Assembly (NCBI GenBank): GCA_014155875.1 | Contig: JACEFZ010027088.1 | Span: forward strand, 97,001 to 161,000 | DNA length: 64,000 bases | Source of the DNA: Cepaea nemoralis | Lineage: Eukaryota > Mollusca > Gastropoda > Stylommatophora > Helicidae | Direction of reading: 5' to 3' | Shown: positions 1-11,261 of the stretch, in pieces | Position numbering within the stretch: position 1 is the first letter of the stretch | How the letters are laid out: each line of letters starts with the position of its first letter | Made by a program: the position numbers and the translations under genes | The notes under the pieces: generated by a model | Told to the model about the DNA's origin: nothing | Databases searched by the model: none | The model's input: the letters and a program-made list of their open reading frames with translations, nothing else

Positions 1-2
1 AT

Positions 3-311
3 TGGACAGCCAAAATGAGCAAACGGGAAGTTTTAAGGGAAGCTGTGTCGCAAAGACAACTTATCACAAACATCAGAAAAAGGCATTGTCGTTTTTTTGG
101 CCACGTTAGAGAAAGACAAAAACTGGAACAGGTTGTGACAACCGGGCATAATTAAGGAAAGAGAGATAGAGGAAGACAGCGTAAGAAGATTCTTGACAGT
201 CTTGTGTCATGGCACGGAAGGGAGTCAACACACGAACTGATCCATGACGTCAGAGATAGTAATTTTTTAGAGGGGCATTATCGTCTACGCCAGCCAGTAA
301 TGAAAAACATT
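3..311 (+). pseudogene. LINE reverse transcriptase C-terminal fragment
   Basis: One frame opening at base 3 reads through the tail of a non-LTR retrotransposon polyprotein. The CRFFGHV block is followed by a basic KRDRGRQRKK motif and a HELIHDVRD tail, the usual order after the RT domain. An in-frame stop at 153 breaks it and the window edge removes the RT core. No host gene is implied. Confidence 0.75.
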
Positions 312-409
312 AAAACATAAATAAACAAAACGTCTAGTATGAAACGTATAAGCTTTGTTCTGTTTATTATCTCTGACATTCTAGCTGGAGTTACAAGTAT
401 CTACTTTTG

Positions 410-453
<44 letters not shown>

Positions 454-496
454 GATTATTATGATTATGATTATGATTATTATTATTATTATATAC
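410..496. repeat. (ATT)n microsatellite
   Basis: Nearly pure TTA trinucleotide array with a few TGATTA interruptions. It explains the poly-isoleucine reading frame seen on the opposite strand. Confidence 0.95.
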
Positions 497-504
497 AGCT
501 GCCT

Positions 505-746
505 CTTCCCTGGTCTAGAGGTTACACGACTTTCTCCGTAATCTTGTATACTTTCGAAGGTAACGTGACGTTGCGCGAGAATCGGTAGCGGGTCTCTCCG
601 CGTTGGTAACTTACGGAGAAAGTGAGCCAGTCGCTCAGAAAGCAATGGCAAACTACTGAACGTAATCTTGCCAAGAAATCAACAGTCAGCTGAAAAATGC
701 TGATGTTGATAGCGATGTCCTGTAAGGGATATGCGAACAAAAAAAG
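505..746 (+). repeat. tRNA-derived SINE, family S1
   Basis: Starts with a pol III A-box-like stretch (TGGTCTAGAGGT), has the family core AGAAAGCAATGGCAAACTAC near 636-658 and ends in GATATGCGAAC plus an A-rich tail. The same order is found at 30524-30766 and 45767-45990 on the other strand. It abuts the 28S fragment that follows. Confidence 0.75.
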
Positions 747-763
747 AAGAAAAATAAACACCT

Positions 764-1006
764 ATTATTTCTTTACTTATTCAGTCAAGCGGGGGCAAGC
801 ACCTCGCTTCTGGAATTAAGCGGCAATTGACACTCGTCGCCGGCCGCGATCGGCTCTGAAGACAATGTCAGGCGGCGAGTTTGACTTTGGCAGTACATCT
901 ATCAAAAGGTGTCGTAAGACGAACTTAGCGAGGACGGAAACCTCGCGAAGAGCAAAAGGGCGAATGCTCCCTTGATTTTGATTTTCAGTACGAATACAGA
1001 CTCAAC
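764..1006 (+). pseudogene. Degenerate 28S rRNA fragment
   Basis: Sense-strand similarity to the 3' third of animal large-subunit rRNA. Recognisable blocks in the right order are TTTACTTATTCAGT, AAGACAATGTCAGG, GAGTTTGACT..GG, GAGGACGGAAACCTCGCG, AGAGCAAAAGGGC and TTGATTTTGATTTTCAGTAC. Numerous substitutions and small gaps show that it is a dispersed pseudogene piece, not part of a functional rDNA unit. It is sandwiched between two SINE copies. Confidence 0.85.
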
Positions 1007-1009
1007 TGA

Positions 1010-1325
1010 GTGATATGGTTGAACGTGTTTAAGTCACATGCGAAAACGTGAGGGTCTGGCCGCTACTCACCTCCTGCTCTTGGAGGTTTAATGCTGAGCC
1101 ACCAGCATCTGCAGCCTACCTTGTTCATGACCTACTGGTTATCCATTCCTCTGGAGAAAACAAGGCAAGGCCGAGAGAGGGATCATGCTGTATGGGCAAC
1201 ACATGTTCTCTGAATCCAAGCCCAGGTATTGTGCGATGGAATTCTAGCTCTAGTTCTAATCCACATACCTTCGTCTGTAAAGACGGCAAGGTGTCACTTA
1301 TATACATCTGCATCCGTCACTTGAC
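1010..1325 (+). repeat. Dispersed SINE-like repeat, family S3
   Basis: Similar in order and sequence to the cleanly bounded 347-bp insertion at 32186-32532, sharing AGGGTCTGGCC, GGAGGTTTAA, CAGCCTACCTTG, CCATTCCTCTGGA and GGCCGAGAGAGGGA. A third copy is inverted at 30110-30400. The local open frames are not conserved between copies. Confidence 0.6.
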
Positions 1326-1508
1326 TCTTCTATTTCTATGTCCACATTTTCCTTCTTCTCGGTCCACAGCATTCTAAGAATTTAACTTTATCATTTGAGC
1401 TTTAAAAACAAAAATAGCAATTTTCGTAGTTCCACCCATCCATTATGTGTCATGCCGTTAAGCTTGGGCGGTCATGTTTTCTCATCTCACTCGATCACCA
1501 GAGCTGGA

Positions 1509-2412
1509 TCAGCTCAGTATTCTTGTATCGACCATGTCAAGTGGCCAAGCCATCCAGGTATTTACTACTTGACATGATCGAGACAAGAACACTGAACTTC
1601 CCCTTGGTCTCTTCACTTTGATCTTGCCATCTGTCGCCAAATTTTCTAAGTAATTTCTTCTCATAACATGCCCCAAAAAATATTGTGACTGTCTACGTCT
1701 AATGACTCTAATCAATTTACGATCTTCATCTGTTTCTTGAAGGACTTGTTCACTAGTTTTTCTGTCTGTCCATGGTATTCTTTGCATTTTCCTCAAAACC
1801 ACATTTCCACAACCATCAAATGCTTTTCAGCTTGACTGCTCATTGTCCATGTTTTACATCCATACAAAAGAACAGGTTCTATGTAGCACTTCAACACTCT
1901 TTTTCTCGTTTTAATTGATATCGTTTTATTGGTCAGTATATTTTCATCTTGCAATAGGCTACCTTCGCAATGGCAATTTTTGTTCTAATCTCTCCAAGGC
2001 ATCTAACATCAGATGTTATGATTGTTCCGAGATAACTGTACCGATTCACTCGCTTAAGAATATGCCCATTTACTCGTATATCACATTGTGGTATTTCCTT
2101 CTTCCAGTGACGATAATAATGTGTGTCTTCTTACTATTAAATTCTAAACCTAGCTGTGCACTGTGTGCAACAACCGCATCTACTAAATGTTGCAGGTCCT
2201 GTTCATTGTCTGCAATCAAGGCTGTATCATTTGCATATCTAATATTATTGATATATCGTTCCCCAATGTTAATTCCTTCCATATCTTGTATATTTCTGAA
2301 AATACTTTCACTATACAGGGAAACAAAAGATCTGAAGACATTACACATCCCTGTCTCACACCTCTTTTAATAAGCTGATATTGACCTACATCCTTATCAA
2401 TTTCTATAGTTA
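1509..2412 (-). pseudogene. LINE reverse transcriptase remnant (YAND copy)
   Basis: Read on the minus strand, this has the QGCVMS block near 2360, the RT catalytic box as YAND (normally YADD) in RYANDTALIADN, and then the C-terminal block with RIPWTDRKTSEQVLQETDED and YFLGHVMRRN. Several frame changes separate the pieces. It belongs to the same family as the better copy at 49255-50190, where the identical domain order is seen. Confidence 0.85.
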
Positions 2413-2416
2413 GTGA

Positions 2417-2608
2417 TTACAAAATGGTCCATGACTCACATCCATATATGACACCAGGAAAGCTGCATGCTCCCATCAATGTTGCTTTAAATTGCTTGCT
2501 GGTGTTGGGCCGAAGGTTCATATCACAGTTTAATCTCTGCCTTGCAATGTTCGGTCTGTGTCTAACTTCTTTTGAACGCTCAAAACTGTTGTCGACTAAA
2601 GAGCACAT
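2417..2608 (-). pseudogene. LINE RT C-terminal scrap
   Basis: A 63-codon frame ends in GVIYGCESWTIL, the signature at the end of the RT domain of many LINEs (VxYGxExWT). It abuts the previous LINE copy without the intervening domain, so it is a rearranged or internally deleted piece. Confidence 0.6.
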
Positions 2609-2754
2609 ATATTCACATGTTGTAACATGTTTACTTTCTTCATTGTTGATTGTGATCTTCGGTAACTATGTGTTTGTATCTATGTATCAAGACACTCAAA
2701 TTAACACTTTGCCATGTCATAGGATTTGCTAACGATCACATTGACTATTCGCAG

Positions 2755-2949
2755 AGCGATTACTTTGCCGGAGATGATTCAGATATCACAAGAAGTCTAC
2801 CGGGTGGACCCCCGGGTGGCAGGATGTTGTCTTCCTTTCTGTGTCACCCTCAACAGGGATGGAAGTTGTCTTTTCATCGCCGCCACCTGCATCTTCGTCG
2901 CCCAGTATGGTGGGACTAGTCTGGACACGGGATATGTATTTATCATTGC
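2755..2949 (+). CDS. SLC1 (EAAT-like) transporter exon
   Basis: A 195-base stretch is bounded by a splice acceptor (TATTCGCAG, AG at 2753-2754) and a GTATGT donor at 2950, both leaving phase 2. Its 65 codons resemble the TM7/HP2 region of sodium-dependent dicarboxylate/glutamate carriers (SLC1): AITLPEM at the start, then LPFCVTLNRDGS, where the family usually has an LPxGATxNMDGT segment, then AATCIFVAQY and SLDTG. TM7 carries the sodium and substrate binding residues, so the M-to-R and T-to-S changes in the NMDGT motif would matter. No neighbouring exon was found. It could be a divergent live exon or an isolated pseudo-exon; a degenerate copy of its 3' end lies at 13360-13433. Confidence 0.65.
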
Positions 2950-3039
2950 GTATGTAACCTTCATTGTATATGCAACCTTTATTTATTTCCTCATCATCCT
3001 TTCGCATTTCTACACCTGCCTCTTCTTTGATCATTAAGG

Positions 3040-4425
3040 AGGCGGAGGCGCTTTTCTGTTAAAATTTGATGCATGTCCTTTTACAGAACGTCGCAATCAA
3101 CTTGTCGTTGTCCATTAGGGTAATTCTATTATAATAGACATAAATCCCAACTTAAGAGTTAGCGGATAGCCTCTAGAAATTGTGGCTATTTAAGAATGAT
3201 GTCTAAAGGGATGGTCTCGATAGAAGAGACTGGTATTCTCTTGGGAGACAAAAGGCAGAAGGTGAAAAACACTCGAGTATGTAGGAAGACGTAACACGAA
3301 TATCGAGTTTACCTGGCCGGATACTTTTGTAAATTGGCTGTGCACCATGAAACGTACTACACGTTCACGAACTCACTCGCACATCTTGCGTTCAAAGAAT
3401 CAAGAGTGGAGTACGTGGGTGCAAGTAGAAAATAATGACATCAATTAATACAAAAGATTGATATGTAGATGTTTCGTTCAACCAGTGAACTATAATTAAA
3501 TGAAAATTGGCATTATGACTTAATACATACAGATTTACGCCCTTTTAAAGCATATCTCTATTGAAAGGTCATCATTCACACATATGCAGACCTTACACTC
3601 GTGGACGATAGGGACTCACCTTTATCTGTGTACCCCATCTAGGATCAGGGCTAAACTTAGTTCTCCGGTGAAGTTAAGGGAGTCGAATTACAAGCAGGTA
3701 CTCGATGCTCCTCCGGATATTACTTTTGCTCTCCACTAGCTTTCCAGTAATCGTCAACCAGTGACTGATTATTGAATAGCAACAACGAGGTTCCTTAAAT
3801 TAAAAAAAAACAAAACTAAACAGTTGCATACTCCTCAGTGTCTTGGCAATGGTCAAGTGTCTGAGGGCTGGTGTTGTGTGTGTCTGTTTGTGTATGTCCA
3901 AGGCAGATAAGAACATGACATAGTTCTTATCTGCTTGGCTGGCATCAAAACAATGAGTCAATTTATATCTTGGCGATATATGGTATGTCAAGATGTTAAA
4001 GGGTATAACAATGTTACCAATGAAGAAAAGGTTCCAATAGTGGATACATCTGACGACAAATTGTCAATTGGATTAAACCGAATATAATATTCTAGTGAGA
4101 AAAAGACCTTACAAAATGTAGAAGTGTGTAAATTGGTGTGACTAAGGTGTGGTATTTACATGCAATATTCAGCCTACTCACACGTCAAGCAGTGGACATA
4201 GAGCAATCAATTGTCTGTAAGAAGTCGCGAAGTGTACCCGAAAGAATATAGAAGCTAGTACATAAGAATAATGCAATCAACCATGGCGACTGAGGCATTC
4301 AAGAATCTTTATGATGTCTCAAGTATCTTCTTTGAATTCTTTACTATCCAAATTTAATTTCCCGTTACACATGGTTTGGAGTTGGTCTTCTGACCTTCAA
4401 TGCCACGCAGATCAGCATGACATTT
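3040..4425. other. No recognisable gene
   Basis: AT-rich sequence with only short frames. I see no splice-bounded exon, domain motif or transposon end in this stretch. Confidence 0.5.
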
Positions 4426-4517
4426 GTCAGATAGACAGACAGACAGACGGGAACGGGAACTTATATGAATTAAATGAGATGCTCCCCATCAGGGGCTGGG
4501 CGAAACCGGGCTGGGTC

Positions 4518-4552
<35 letters not shown>

Positions 4553-4643
4553 TAGTCGGGAACGGGAGCTTATATGACTACTTATATGAATTAAATGAGA
4601 TGCTCCCCACCAGGGACAGGGCGAAGCCGGGCCGGGTCAGCTA
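4426..4643 (+). repeat. Tandem duplication with (CAGA)n, Helitron-like 3' end
   Basis: A ~100-bp block (GGGAACGGGAACTTATATG ... GCTCCCCATCAGGG ... GCGAAACCGGGCTGGGTCAG) occurs twice, separated by (CAGA)n. The second copy ends in a GC-rich inverted motif (GGGCGAAGCCGGGCC) followed by GTCAGCTAGT. A short hairpin before CTAGT is typical of Helitron/Helentron termini, but no 5' end or Rep/helicase is present, so the assignment is tentative. Confidence 0.4.
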
Positions 4644-4771
4644 GTTGTTTTAATAAAATTCGAACAGTTAGAATTGTACAAAACTTCAAAACGGAAATGA
4701 AACAAAACCTACTTCCTGCTGTGTGTGAAAATAAAATAGTCCGAAAGCAAGTAGTAAACTCAGAAGAAATT

Positions 4772-5690
4772 TCAGAAATATATCAAGACTTCTTCTTCTT
4801 CTTCAGAATTCCGAGCCATTGAGGTTCTTTGCTGCAGATACAAGCCGTCTCCATTCGTCTCTCTGGTTGGTCTTTTCTTGCCAGTCGCTGATTCGAAGTG
4901 CTTGGGGTCTGTATGTATATTATCTCTCCACCGTCTTCTTGGTCTACCTCGGGGTCTACGATTATTTATTTCCTGAGTGTAAGCGAGTTTTGTTTCCCTA
5001 TTATCTTCCATTCTTTCTATATTCCCCGGCCATTGCAGTCTATTAGCCTTCATGATACCAGTGATTAGCGGGGACTTAAACAGATCATAAATGTCTGTGT
5101 TGCTTCTTCTTTTCCACTCTTCACTTTGTGTATCCATAATGGGCCCAAAGATGCGTCTTAAGACTGTATTCAAAGGTTTGTAACAAGGCTTCGATTCCAT
5201 TAGTTGTACTCCAGGTTTCAGAGCCATACAGCACAACTGGTCCGATCAGTATTTTGTATATTGTGATCTTGGTGTTACGAGATAGCGCATTTGATTTGAG
5301 CAGATGTTGTAGTGCATAGTATATCTTATTTCCAGAGTTGATTCTAGTTTGTATTTCTTCCCTTATTATGTTGGAGCAGTTGAAGATTGTACCCCGGTAT
5401 TTGTATGTTTCCGTTCTTTTAATGGTCATATTATCTATTTGTATGTGACCAGAGTTTTTAGCCGTTCCTTCTCTTGAAATTACCATATATTCTGTCTTAT
5501 CTTGGTTGATAACCAGCCCCATTTGTTGAGCTTTTTCCTTTAAGTGAGTCAATATTTCCAATGTCTTTTGTTCATTTTCCCCTATAATATCTATATCATC
5601 TGCATAACCAAGCAGTCTGGATGTTCCTCCAATAGCACATACCTCCTTTACCTCCCTTATAACTTTCTCTAGAGGCAGATTGAAATATCA
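4772..5690 (-). pseudogene. LINE reverse transcriptase remnant (YADD copy)
   Basis: On the minus strand the RT catalytic YADD (codons at 5595-5606, LGYADDIDIIGEN) is followed by the thumb region, VVLYGSETWST near 5230, and in another frame a C-terminal RPRGRPRRRW block. One frame change near 5160-5230 divides it. It is a different LINE family from the 49.3-kb copy, judging by the motif spacing and the EEWKRRSNTDIYDLF segment. Confidence 0.85.
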
Positions 5691-5699
5691 AGACTACTA

Positions 5700-6180
5700 C
5701 AACAAATAAATTAATTTGAACATTGTAAATGAGGAAATAATTTATAACAGCAAAAAGCTTTTAAATTTAATATTTTCTTGCAAATTAAATCATTTTATTC
5801 ACCGGAGAAATATCTGTTTTTCATAAAATCATCCTTATTAAATTTGTACGTCGATAAATATTTCTCTATATGAAAATCGATAAATTCGCATTTTAGCATT
5901 ACATGGTTCCAAATGTTGGTGTATGTAGCCGGGGGCGGGGTTGGGGTGAGCGCCCAACCTTACATAAATACCTCAATGGCTCGTGCATTCATCACCTATG
6001 CAGCAAAAGTCCTGGCCTTCTCGTGGCGGAACTGTTTTAACTACCAGGAGAACGGGCTGCGGCGAGTCACTAGCGCCGAGAAATAACCAGAACGCTCTAG
6101 ATGTGTATGCACGTACATGCATGCGCAGACACGTGTCTGTGTGCCTACAAACCTAAACTCGAGTAAGACCACAGTCTGCT
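5700..6180. other. No recognisable gene
   Basis: AT-rich intergenic sequence with a short GC-rich patch near 5930 (GGGGGCGGGGTTGGGG). No feature could be supported. Confidence 0.5.
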
Positions 6181-6429
6181 CTAGCAAAGGAAAGGTGCTG
6201 AAGACGGAGGCAACCAGCCAGGAGGCGAACCACAGAAATCAGGATGCCAGGCAATCACGTGTAATGAAATGTGTCGACTACTGCTAAATGTTATGGTGCT
6301 CGCCCTGCTTTGGACCCCCAGGCAGGTACAGTGCCAGGCCCTATGCATCGAAAGGGTCCAACCACAGCTACTGGAGGTCCTTCTCAGATGTCCCGTGGAA
6401 CCATGGGACCTGAGAATAGAGCGTCTGGC

Positions 6430-7135
6430 CAAACCAAACAAAGACTAAAACTAATGCACTGGAATGCGGAGGGAGTCAGCCAAAAATAAATAAATAAATA
6501 AATAGAACTCGAAAACATCTTGGACCAAGAAAAGGTAAGCGTATGTTGCTTGCAAGAAAATCACCTCAACGAAAACGAAATGATGTCTGGGAAATTGCCA
6601 GTACTAAGGACACTACTTTCTGAGCTTAGCAGTCAGCATAAGGTCACCATACAGTGGATACTCCCACTGTGGAGTACCCGGAAACAACAGAACTGATCGA
6701 TTGGCCAAGGAAGGAGCAAAAGAAGAGCAGCCTGATGTGCTCGTTACATACCATCAAAAGAAAAGAATGATCAAATCAGTCAGGAGGCCACCAAAACCTG
6801 CTCAAGACGACTACCACGTTATTGACAGACCAGAAGAAGTCATTATTCTGCGCCTCAGAACAGGACACAATAGATTACGCATCCACATGTATACAAGATT
6901 CAAGATTTGTGAATCAGCCATGTGCACATGTGGATTGGCGTAGCAGACAGCAGAGCACATACTCAAAGACTGTCCAAAATATAACATGTCTAGGCAAACC
7001 TTCTGGCCTAGAGAGACGACAGTGGAAGATAAACTCTATGGACCTGCTGAGTGAACTAAAAAGGACAGTTAAATTCATACAAGAGGCAACATTGCAGTTA
7101 TAGACATATTTAAGGCAAACAAAAGAAGAAGCAGA
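6430..7135 (+). pseudogene. Internally deleted LINE (endonuclease start plus RNase H end)
   Basis: The 5' part reads LKLMHWNAEGVSQ, the first strand of an AP-type endonuclease, then a (AAAT)n insertion, then VCCLQE in another frame. Without any RT domain the sequence jumps to the end of an RNase H domain (IPSHCGVPGNNRTDRLAKEG, with the Asp in the NNRTDRLA block) and a Cys-rich tail (CTCG, AEHILKDCP). The presence of RNase H suggests an I/Jockey-type superfamily element. It is clearly dead. Confidence 0.75.
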
Positions 7136-7374
7136 AACGTTACATTACGAAGGTCATGGACTGTTTACAAAAATAGATAATTAGAAAGAAATTTTATCCA
7201 AAATGTTAAAACAATCATAACGATACATGAAATTCTGTAAAATTCAACAAAATAACTTAAAAACGAAGTAAATTTTTTTATTTCGAAATGCCCTCGCGGG
7301 CCGCATAAAATTAGTTGCAGGGTCGCATGCGGCCCGCAGTTTGGTATTATTAATTGTTTAAAATTTCAGCATTC

Positions 7375-8310
7375 TCGCGTGCCTGTGCCAACTTTGGGCT
7401 CAATATCAAATTGGAGAAGACTGTAGTTATGTACCAGCCAGCTTCAGGGATTAATCAAAACGTGCCGAATATCTTGATTTCTTGTGTTTACGAATATCTG
7501 AGTGAATGATTGTAGACTAAGTGTGGACAAATTCACATATCTTAGCAGCACTGTGTCCCAAGCTGCTACACCTGATGACGAAGTGAATGCAAGTATCTCC
7601 AAGACCAGCGTGGCCTTTGGCAGACTGTACAAGAATGTGTGAGACAGAAATAGAATAAGCTTGCAAACAAAGCAGTGGTATTATCCACACTGCTATATGC
7701 TTGTGACACCTGGACTGTTTATTAGCGACACGCTAGGAAATTAAACCACTTCCACACAATCTGCCTTAGGGAGCTGTTGGAGATTAAATGGCAAGACAAG
7801 ATTCCAGACACTGAAGTCCTAGAAAGAGCGTCCATGCCCAGTATCCACACTCTACTGATGAAAAATCAGATTCGCTGGGTTGGTCACTCGACTGGCCTGG
7901 CATGCCAGACAGCAGTCTTCCTAAATAATTATTTTTACGGCGAGCTGCATCGTGGTAAACGCTCCCAAGACGGCCAGAGGAAACGCTTTAAAAACACTCG
8001 CTAAAAGCTTTTGGAATTCATCATGACACTTGGGAGACTGCTGACAAAGACCGAAATTCGTGGTGTACATCATTACACAAGGGTGCAGTCACTTGTGAAG
8101 CAAACAGAACTGCAAGAGCTGCGAAAAAAGGCTGGACAGAAAAACCACTGCAGGGGATCCTCCTCCTCCTCCTGAAATGTCAAGCATTCATTGCCCACAT
8201 TGTCAACGAACATTTAGAGCCAAAATAGGCCTTATCAGCCATTTTAGAGCTCACGGCTGCATACTTTCAACCCTACTGAATGAAATGAATGGTCATCATC
8301 ATTCTTGATG
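7375..8310 (+). pseudogene. LINE RT C-terminal remnant with terminal zinc finger
   Basis: In changing frames this contains CRLSVDKFTYL, DDEVNASISK, SVAFGRLYKNV, KWQDKIPDTEVL and YGELHRGKRSQDGQRKRFK, the ordered C-terminal blocks of a common animal LINE. It ends with a C2H2 finger (IHCPHCQRTFRAKIGLISH..H, 8177-8260) and the 3' tail ATGGTCATCATCATT. At least three frame breaks are visible. Confidence 0.85.
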
Positions 8311-8321
8311 GACAAACAACA

Positions 8322-8470
8322 TTTGTAATGACTGTGCAGTGTTTGAAAATATTGCAGGTCTAAGTTTTGTATTCACCCTCTGTAAAGTTCATGTAACATA
8401 ATAGGTAAATACACGACTTGGACCGGCAATATTTTCAAACACTGCACAGCCATTTAAAATACACCCTGTA
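8322..8470. mobile_element. Palindromic MITE, copy 1
   Basis: The two halves are inverted copies of one another: GTGCAGTGTTTGAAAATATT on the left and its complement on the right, centred near 8396. The right end reads AAAATACACCCTGTA. The left end lacks the matching GGGTGTATTTT, so it is slightly truncated. A more complete copy lies at 50817-50973. There is no coding capacity; a fold-back non-autonomous DNA transposon is the best explanation. Confidence 0.75.
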
Positions 8471-8524
8471 TATTTTTGGAGGATGTCACAATAATCCCCA
8501 GCATTATTTGGCTGCTATCAGCAG

Positions 8525-8622
8525 TCTGCCTGTATGTATGTATGTATGTATGTATGTATGTATGTATGTATGTATGTATGTATGTATGTATGTATGTATG
8601 TATGTATGTATGTGTGTGTGTG

Positions 8623-8665
<43 letters not shown>

Positions 8666-9629
8666 GTGTATGTGTGTATGTGTGTATGTGTGTATGTGTG
8701 TACGTGTGTACGTGTGTACGTGTGTACGTGTGTACGTGTGTACGTGTGTACGTGTGTACGTATGTACGTGTGTATGTGTGTATGTTTGTATGTATGTATG
8801 TATGTATGTATGTATGTATGTATGTATGTATGTATGTATGTATGTATGTATGTATGTATGTATGTACGTGTGTACGTATGTATGTGTGTACGTCTGTATG
8901 TGTGTACGTGTGTATGTATGTACGTGTGTATGTATGTATGTATGTATGTATGTATGTATGTATGTATGTACGTATGTATGTATGTGTGTATGTATGTATG
9001 TATGTATGTACGTATGTACGTATGTATGTACGTATGTATGTACGTATGTACGTATGTATGTACGTATGTATGTATGTATGTATGTATGTATGTATGTATG
9101 TATGTATGTATGTATGTATGTATGTATGTATGTATGTATGTATGTATGTATGTATGTATGCATGCATGCATGCATGCATGCATGTATGTATGTATGCATG
9201 CATGCATGCATGCATGCATGCATGCATGCATGCATGTATGTATGTATGTATGTATGTATGTATGTATGTATGTATGTATGTATGTGTATGTGTGTATGTA
9301 TGTATGTATGTATGTATGTATGTATGTATGTATGTATGTATGCATGCATGCATGCATGCATGCATGTATGTATGTATGTATGTATGTATGTATGTATGTA
9401 TGTATGTATGTATGTATGTATGTATGTATGTATGTATGTATGTATGTATGTATGTATGTATGTATGTATGTATGTATGTATGTATGTATGTATGTATGTA
9501 TGTATGTATGTATGTATGTATGTATGTATGTATGTATGTATGTATGTATGTATGTATGTATGTATGTATGTATGTATGTATGTATGTATGTATGTATGTA
9601 TGTATGTATGTATGTATGTATGTATGTAT
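8525..9629. repeat. 1.1-kb (TGTA)n compound microsatellite
   Basis: Tetranucleotide tract, mostly TGTA/TATG, with a (TGTC)n block near 8624-8663, TGTGTACG variants at 8695-8770, and TGCA blocks near 9160-9236 and 9341-9364. Because 4 and 3 share no factor, every frame on both strands stays open and yields spurious YVCM/HTYI proteins. Confidence 0.97.
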
Positions 9630-9665
9630 GCGTTCACGAACGGTCCATCCGACTGAGATGAAATT

Positions 9666-10119
9666 TTCTACACATCTTCTTCTCATTCCCGTGCTGCCAA
9701 CTGTCATAGTTTTTTTAGTGTACAAACAGTTATTTACTTAATATTATTTAATATTTTAATTTACATTATAATGTATATATAGCTAGGGGACATAACTTCT
9801 AATAGCATTGCTATATATGTAAAATTGTTGCATATTTCTCACATAGGTGGACCTTTTCGCTACAGTTATTTACAGGCATATGCGTTATAATCTTCTACAC
9901 ATCTTCTTCTCATTCCCGTGCTGCCAACTGTCATAGTTTTTTTTAGTGTACAAACAGTTATTTACTTAATATTATTTAATATGTTAATTTACATTATAAT
10001 GTATATATAGCTAGGGGACATAACTTCTAATAGCATTGCTATATATGTAAAATTGTTGCATATTTCTCACATAGGTGGACCTTTTCGCTACAGTTATTTA
10101 CAGGCATATGCGTTATAAT
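9666..10119. repeat. Tandem duplication of a 227-bp unit
   Basis: The unit starting TTCTACACATCTTCTTCTCA is repeated at 9893 with almost no change, including TATATATAGCTAGGGGACAT and CATAGGTGGACCTTTTCGCT. A shorter diverged third copy of its central part lies at 11999-12095. Confidence 0.9.
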
Positions 10120-10262
10120 CTTCCTCCTCCTTCTCCTCCCCCCTCTTCTCCCCCATCCTCCTCCTAGTCGCCCTCCCCTCCTGCTCCCTCTCCTTCCCTC
10201 TCCTCCTCCTCCTCCTCACCTCCTCCTCCTCCCGCATCTCCACTTCCTCCTCCCCCTCCAGA
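10119..10262. repeat. Pyrimidine-rich (CCT)n tract
   Basis: Imperfect TCC/CTC repeats with strong strand asymmetry. No other content was seen. Confidence 0.9.
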
Positions 10263-10263
10263 C

Positions 10264-10470
10264 AAGACAGATAGCAAACTCTTGTGTATTCAGGAAAATT
10301 GTGAAACTGATGCTAATATATAGGTGGTCAATAGTGGCCACCTCAACTCACACCCACCGGACAATCCTGCAAGTGGTCAGTCTCACCCACACAAAGCAGA
10401 CAAGACAGATAGCGAACTCTTGTGCATTCAGGAAAATTGTGAAACTGATGCTAATATATATATGTGTGTG
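10264..10470. repeat. Short direct duplication flanking the GAT array
   Basis: GACAAGACAGATAGCAAACT...GAAACTGATGCTAATATATA is present at 10261-10322 and again at 10400-10462, and its end (ATGCTAAT...GTAGGTGGTCA) recurs after the GAT array at 10605. The segment looks like a replication-slippage or unequal-exchange product. Confidence 0.6.
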
Positions 10471-10472
10471 GA

Positions 10473-10473
10473 A

Positions 10474-10560
<87 letters not shown>

Positions 10561-10612
10561 GATGATGATGATGATGAACATGATGATCATGATGATCATG
10601 ATGATGCTAATG
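10473..10612. repeat. (GAT)n microsatellite
   Basis: About 40 GAT repeats with GAA and CAT interruptions. They account for poly-Asp and poly-Met frames with no gene behind them. Confidence 0.95.
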
Positions 10613-10939
10613 TAGGTGGTCAAAATTGCCCACCTCAGCTGACTCCGGCTCAGAGAGAAGGTGTCCCGTTCATGAAGGACTCCCGTTCATGAAGAAGGAC
10701 TCCCCGTTCGTGAAGAAGAGTCCACGTGCCAGGGCGACCGTCGGCCACTTGGCCCGGAATTGCCCATGACGCCTTTCAAGATAGGCGTTGGCCGGATTAC
10801 TTCAGGAGGAAACCCGCGCTGGCACTGCAGACTACTGGTCCACGAAGGCAGGATCCTTCTCCCTCAGTCGGCGTCACCCGAGATGGACATCTCTTGACCA
10901 CTGGCTCCATGGCATGTCCACCAGGCTAATAAGCTTTGG

Positions 10940-11123
10940 CGCGGACCTCACAGAGAAGTGTCCCAGTAGATGACCATGTCCAGTAGCCCGCTCTTCACGC
11001 GGACCTCACAGAGAAGTGTCCCAGTAGATGACCATGTCCAGTAGCCCGCTCTTCACGCGGACCTCACAGAGAAGTGTCCCAGTAGATGACCATGTCCAGT
11101 AGCCCGCTCTTCACGCGGACCTC
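10940..11123. repeat. 58-bp tandem repeat, about three copies
   Basis: Unit begins GCGGACCTCACAGAGAAGTG and contains GATGACCATGTCCAGTAGCC. Copies start at 10940, 10998 and 11056 and are virtually identical; the fourth diverges after GCGGACCTC. Confidence 0.95.
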
Positions 11124-11261
11124 CAAGTGATGTGTGCTGGCAATAAGCGCCGTCCTCGTGGTCTCTGTAATGATGATGTCTGGTGATGACTCTCCACCTA
11201 TTGTCAGTTCTGTCTGTAATGTCACGTACCCAATAATACGCGTGTGAGAGGGTAATTTAGT

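Noticed and set aside
8418..9741. Reading frames of 279-423 codons on both strands
   Set aside because: They are all translations of the TGTA microsatellite; a 4-base unit keeps every frame open.
10301..10692. Poly-Asp / poly-Met proteins
   Set aside because: Translation of the GAT array.
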